Shown: piece by piece, positions 59,466 to 64,000 of the stretch
How the letters are laid out: each line of letters opens with the position of its first letter
Position numbering within the stretch: position 1 is the stretch's first letter
Assembly: GCA_024195265.1 (NCBI GenBank)
Contig: JAJLRJ010000001.1
Coordinates: 2,165,910-2,229,909 of the forward strand
DNA length: 64,000 nt
Source of the DNA: Dendrophyllia cribrosa
Taxonomy: Eukaryota > Cnidaria > Anthozoa > Scleractinia > Dendrophylliidae
Direction of reading: 5' to 3'
The notes under the pieces: generated by a model
Seen by the model: only the letters and a program-made list of their open reading frames with translations
The model's database searches: none
What the model was told of the DNA's origin: nothing
Position numbers and translations under genes: made by a program

Positions 59466-59622
59466 GTGTGGTCTATCTTCAACTGAGGGTGGTCTATTTT
59501 CAAAAAGGTGATCTATCTTCAAAAAGGTGATCTATCTTCAAAAGGGTGGTCTATCTTCAAAAAGGTGATCTATCTTCAAAGGGGTGGTCTATCTTCAAAA
59601 AGGTGATCTATCTTCAAAAAGG
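59466..59622. repeat. Minisatellite, unit about 19 bp (GGTGATCTATCTTCAAAAA)
   Basis: About eight tandem copies of ggt(g/a)(g/a)tctatcttcaaaa with alternating ggtgg and ggtga variants. The alternation suggests expansion of a two-unit (about 38-bp) higher-order repeat. Confidence 0.88.
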
Positions 59623-59908
59623 AACGTGTCATAAGTATGAGACTTGAGACAGTCGTCTTTGACGTTGATGTTTCCATAGCAACCTATCACATGACCAACT
59701 GAGCTTTTACTTCCGGTTTGTTCCTTCAGTGCTCTTGGAGACAAGGAAAAATTGTGTTTTCTGAGAGTTTAAATGGCATTATTTCTACCCTTTTATTAGT
59801 ATTTTCCAAATGTAACTGGAAACGTGGTCCACCAACGCGGCATGACTGTTTTGTGGTTATTGCGAAAAGATTAAAATTATGTACAATTATATAAATGTAC
59901 AAAGCTAT

Positions 59909-60078
59909 ATACCTAATTCAATAAAGGTTGCTTTGGCAGTTGGTCATTTGTAATTGGGAATTGGCATTTGGCATACGGAATACAATGCAATGCTTTGCTT
60001 GAGTGACCGCCAAACAATAGCTTCCCAATGCCCAATTACCAATGACATGACCAAAGCAACCTTTATTGAATTAGGTAT
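59909..60078. repeat. Palindromic MITE (ATACCTAATTCAATAAAGGTTG arms)
   Basis: atacctaattcaataaaggt at the left pairs with accttta-ttgaattaggtat at the right. The inner parts (ggcagttggtcatttgtaat against attaccaatgacatgacc) also pair imperfectly. Confidence 0.82.
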
Positions 60079-60937
60079 GAACAAATACATTGTTTGTATA
60101 GTTTTTCATAATATTAATGACATAATTAAAATACAAAGTATGTTTTTATGTACGAATAAAGCTGAACTGAAAACTAGACCGCACTAGATACCTGTTCGAT
60201 TTCCCAATCATAAGAAATCTAAAATACATACGAAACTGTCCTATAACCAGAAGGATTCAATTCCCTTTATTTAGCTTTCCGAGTCCTATCCGACATGCTA
60301 TGGCAAATATAATCTTATGATTTACATAGCCGTAGCGAATACTAATAACGCTTTACTGTACTTACATCTTGGCCGGTAAATGCCATAAATGAAATCCGAT
60401 TTTTTTACAGGTATACAGAAAGTTAGCATTGCAGACTGCAAACAGCTGTATTATTGAAAAAAATATATCACTCACAGATCATCAACTATTTTATGCAGCT
60501 TTCTATTTGCTGATAGAAGCCTAAGTAATTTGAACATATGATCCGATTAAATCATGAACATGATTTGCGAAGCCATTGTTAGTGAACTGAATTTAGTGAA
60601 CTAAAACATATAATTTTAACGCAATGGAAAATTGAAAATTGTGAAACTGCTCTTGTACAAAAAAATAAATAGCGAACCGATAGGAAAAATCCCAATCTTA
60701 AAACTAAACAGATAAAAATGTACTTTCTTCTATATTAACCATATATAGTGTTTTTTTTTTCAATAGCGTTGTATGAATTTTTTATTGCTTTCATGTAGTG
60801 AAGTGGAATGTGTCTTAGTAAAAAAAATTAGAAAAAATAACTTTATGATTTAGTGGTTGTTATTAAGCTATTATGCAGTACATCTGTCAGTTCGCATCAG
60901 TTGTGAAAAGGAAAAGGTAAACCGGAAAAATTATGGC

Positions 60938-62190
60938 TCAACCGGTGGGACCTCTGCTCTCAAACGAAAGCTTTTTCGCTCGCGGAGTTGAGGCCGTCTT
61001 GTCAGATTCTTCATCCGTTGACGTGACAAGTTTGGCGGAAAAGATTCTACATCTTCTGCGCGAGCAGCCTGAAAACGGCAGCAGAGACAGCATGTGCTTG
61101 CGAAAGCGATCGCTCTGCAAGCTATACAACACGGGGTTGATAGCTGAGTTGAGGGTAACGAGGACTATGCTTGTTGTGTGGACGGAGGAGTAAATCTGCA
61201 GACTGGTGAACGAAGATATCACGTAGATGACCAACATTGGAATCCAGCAAACACAATAAATCGCACTGACAGTAACCACAAGCCGCGCAGTTTTCTTGCG
61301 GTACATCAGCTTCCTCTGCTGTGCCAAGGTTGACTTGGGTACGGGACGAAACCATAACATGTACACCAGCTTAGAATACAGGTATATCATGGTGGTCATT
61401 GTGGAGACCCCGTATACCATGGCACATGCAAGGCTGTGGAACTGTGTGAAGTTATCACTGGGCCAATGGAAAAGACAAAACTCGCTGACAGGGTCGTACC
61501 GGGCGTACAGGAAAAGCGGTATATTCCATGTCACCGCTACAATCCACAGAGCTACAAGCAGGCGCTTGAGTTTGGTAGTCGTGATGCGCTTTTGCCTCTC
61601 GTATGGGAATTTAATAGCGAGGTAGCGCTCCAGCGCGATGCAAACGAGAGAAAAAGCAGACGCACTTGCGCCGACCCACATGAACGCTTCACCAGTGAGC
61701 AGCTGGCAGACAAAATCACCTGTTTTTCCTTTCGGGTGCGTGAAGGCCAGAGGAAAGATGTAGCGAATCGCGATAAACACTGCCACAGTCATGTCGGCCA
61801 CAGCGAGATTCACCAGAAGTAAGTTCATAGGGATGCGCATTTCCCTGTGTAACGAGGAAATGAAATGAAACCTATTTTAATATCCACAAAATATAGAATA
61901 ACATATTGGTGTGAGGGGATATGAAAATGCGAAACATGGAAGAACGCCACGAGCTATGGCAACCGGGGACAGAGAAAGGCGGCTTTTTTCGCAAACCAAC
62001 AAACGGCACGAAACTTAAAAGAACTAGGAGCTAAGATTCAAAGATAGAGAAAGATTGATCAATATCCTCACCTTTTGCGAAACACCACCATACATACTAG
62101 GCTGTTACCAAATAGATCGGTTATGACCAAAAACACGAATGCTGCGGTGATGCCAATCTGCGCCGCATCAGAAGATTTGTATAGTGACAT
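60938..62190 (-). CDS. Class A GPCR, tandem copy C
   Basis: Exons 62072-62190 and 60938-61844 give 341 aa, with the same phase-2 intron after TM1 (donor GTGAGG, acceptor gttacacag). Motifs: LFGNSLVC in TM1, LAVAD in TM2, ERY in TM3, VCWIP in TM6, NSAINPVLYSLQ in TM7; loop cysteines VCQLL and SEFCLFHW. Between the TM3 cysteine and TM3 core it carries about three extra residues (CQLLTGEAFMW against CKLIMFMW in A), right at the usual ligand-facing top of TM3. The tail ends FESRGPTG, shared with A. A ttttcag acceptor at about 62221, just upstream of the ATG, matches the arrangement in A and B and points to a 5' UTR exon farther right. Confidence 0.93.
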
Positions 62191-62229
62191 CACTGCTGTT
62201 GAGTCTCTAAGCTGAACTGTCTGAAAATA

Positions 62230-64000
62230 AAGAAGCGCACGTAATATTTTGTAGCTTTAAAGTACCGTCGAAGCTCTTTACAACGGCCACTCTCGTACAC
62301 AATTTTCCGGCCGTTGCAGAGAAAACGGCGTCATCATGAACACATGTGACCGTTCAGTTTATTTTGTTAGGTAAGTGGCCGTTAGATTGTACAGCTTCGA
62401 TTGTAAAAGAAACACTGTTATATCTCAATCAGATCCGCTTCTCCAAAATAATTTGAAAAACAGCTGTTTATGGGAAACGAGATCTACGATGAGTAATCTC
62501 GCGCTCATCCGAATAAGCTGAGTTAAAACCAATATAATTATGATTTTTCATAAAAGGATCACCCACCGATGGAATACTCCTTATGGACTTACCACCGTTG
62601 TAGCTGATTAAAATTAACGTTTAGTAACTGCAATCCGCTTAATGAAACTTATTTAGTCTCCAGCATTTTGACCTGTTGTTATGTAAACATCACACTTCAG
62701 AACCTAACTAACAACTTCGGCTTCATATATGGAAATTTGGCGACCAACCTGATATGGAATGTAAATATGGTATCGTTTTCCTTTTATTCCATCAGTAAAA
62801 TTTATAAACCTGATTCGCTCGCTCCTTCTGAACGGTTTCCAGTTTCTGCTATATAGTTATACTAAAATGGAAAATTAAAAATTAACACCTGCCTGATTTT
62901 CCATGTAAGTTAGTACAACAGACTTTCTACGTAAACATAATCATTCAAACTGTCGATGCAGCCGAATTGTCTAATGTCAGTGTTCTGTAAAAAAACGTCC
63001 CCACTGTTTAACGTTTTTCTAAAAACGCCGTTCATATATAAAAAGTTTCAATGTTTGGAAATGGGAAACGAAATTATAGATTGTTATTGACATTCTTAAT
63101 GAATTTAATATTATCGAACTTTTCAGCATGAAAGGTTTAACTGATATTTATAAAAAAAAAGAGAAAAAGATTTTCTGCCTCAAATCAACTTCAAGTTCAT
63201 GTATACCGAAGTCGCCGATAAAAAAATAACCTATTTTCAAAATTCGCGTACAAATACAAAGACAACAATACCAAATACAATCAACTTATTTGTTCACGAT
63301 AATGTTTAAGGCTACTAATGTTGATGCGGCCTTTTTGGATCATATTCCGTATATTATTAAATTTAATTAAGTTCTGAAGCTGGTTTGCCCATTAATAATC
63401 GTAGCAAGGTCTATTTTATGTGAAATTTTGTTTAGTTGAACTCAGCTTCGCCCGATCTCAGATGCGGAGTAGCTTATAATCCCAACAACTATTTCTCCAA
63501 TTAAAAGCCCTTCTAAGCTGAAAAAATCGATGTAAAAGCATCGCAGTACCTTGAAATTCAAGTGGAAGGAGTTTGACACCAAACTGCTGGATAATTTTTA
63601 ATTTTTAATAATATATAGCTATTTTATTTTACCAACCTTATACGGCCTACTATCGATCATGGGTTATATATGGGGTATATTGATATTCTGTCAGAATACA
63701 GACTGCATGGCCAGGATTTTTATTTCAGGCGTTTGATCATTTCTTACAACCTTTTTTTGAGGAAAACTATAAACAAGTGTTTTCTTTTTTCCCACGGTGG
63801 CCTTATAAAGCCCGTATAAAACAAGCGAATGCAAATGTATTTCGCGCGGTGTCTGCATGCAGCCTATGCATGCACGGCTATTTCTAGAAAACACTTATTT
63901 CCTTACTCAAAAGTCCAATAAATAACAAACAATTCAAACGTCTGCATGAAAAACCGATGAGAAGTGTTTTGAAAGAAAAAGTCATAAAACTTTCCTCTTC
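62230..64000. other. Upstream region of receptor C
   Basis: No coding exon is visible. Two short blocks match the regions upstream of A and B: atatggaaatttggcgacca at about 62727 and ttttctgcctcaaatcaact at about 63172. The 5' UTR exon and promoter of receptor C should lie here, but their position cannot be fixed from sequence alone. Confidence 0.5.

Noticed and set aside
59466..59622. Regularly spaced short repeats considered as a CRISPR-like array
   Set aside because: Units are directly tandem at about 19 bp with no unique spacers, and the genome is eukaryotic; this is a minisatellite.

Overview
This is a window of animal nuclear DNA, AT-rich and intron-containing, crowded with short inverted-repeat elements. 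It is most likely from a cnidarian, and probably an anthozoan such as a stony coral. That identification is an inference from compact genes, the local family of peptide-receptor-like GPCRs, the transposon mix (pogo, TTAA-type and LTR elements, many self-complementary MITEs) and microsatellite-like G/C runs. No species can be named from the sequence alone.

Six host genes can be reconstructed with consistent GT/AG splice sites and phases. (1) Minus, 4280-14982: an RRM plus glycine-rich RNA-binding protein of the CIRBP/RBM3 type in four coding exons, 187 aa, with a possible 135-aa form using a stop just past the exon 3 donor. (2) Minus, 19481-22427: a TMC (transmembrane channel-like) protein in two coding exons, 764 aa. 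(3) Plus, 24512-33211: MAEA, the RING subunit of the GID/CTLH ubiquitin ligase, nine coding exons, 389 aa. (4-6) Minus, 44506-45799, 52426-53975 and 60938-62190: three tandem class A GPCR paralogues of 340, 331 and 341 aa, each split by one phase-2 intron after TM1.

Most of the remaining sequence is mobile DNA. A 5'-truncated LINE (4578-6411) with a 13-bp target duplication lies in the last intron of the RNA-binding gene. A decayed pogo-family transposon (9101-10908), itself interrupted by another element, lies in that gene's first intron. An LTR retrotransposon (36197-41780, minus) with two identical 164-bp LTRs sits inside a larger terminal-inverted-repeat element (34892-42156). It looks young, yet its gag and pol frames are broken repeatedly. 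Many 100-550 bp near-perfect palindromes lie in introns and between genes.

The right third (44-64 kb) is a gene-duplication region. The three receptors share coding sequence, intron position and parts of their upstream non-coding DNA, and the spacer between the first two carries an additional internal duplication of about 2.6 kb offset. The six host genes show no evident shared pathway. They are neighbours in a repeat-rich chromosome segment, not an operon or gene cluster, except for the receptor family.
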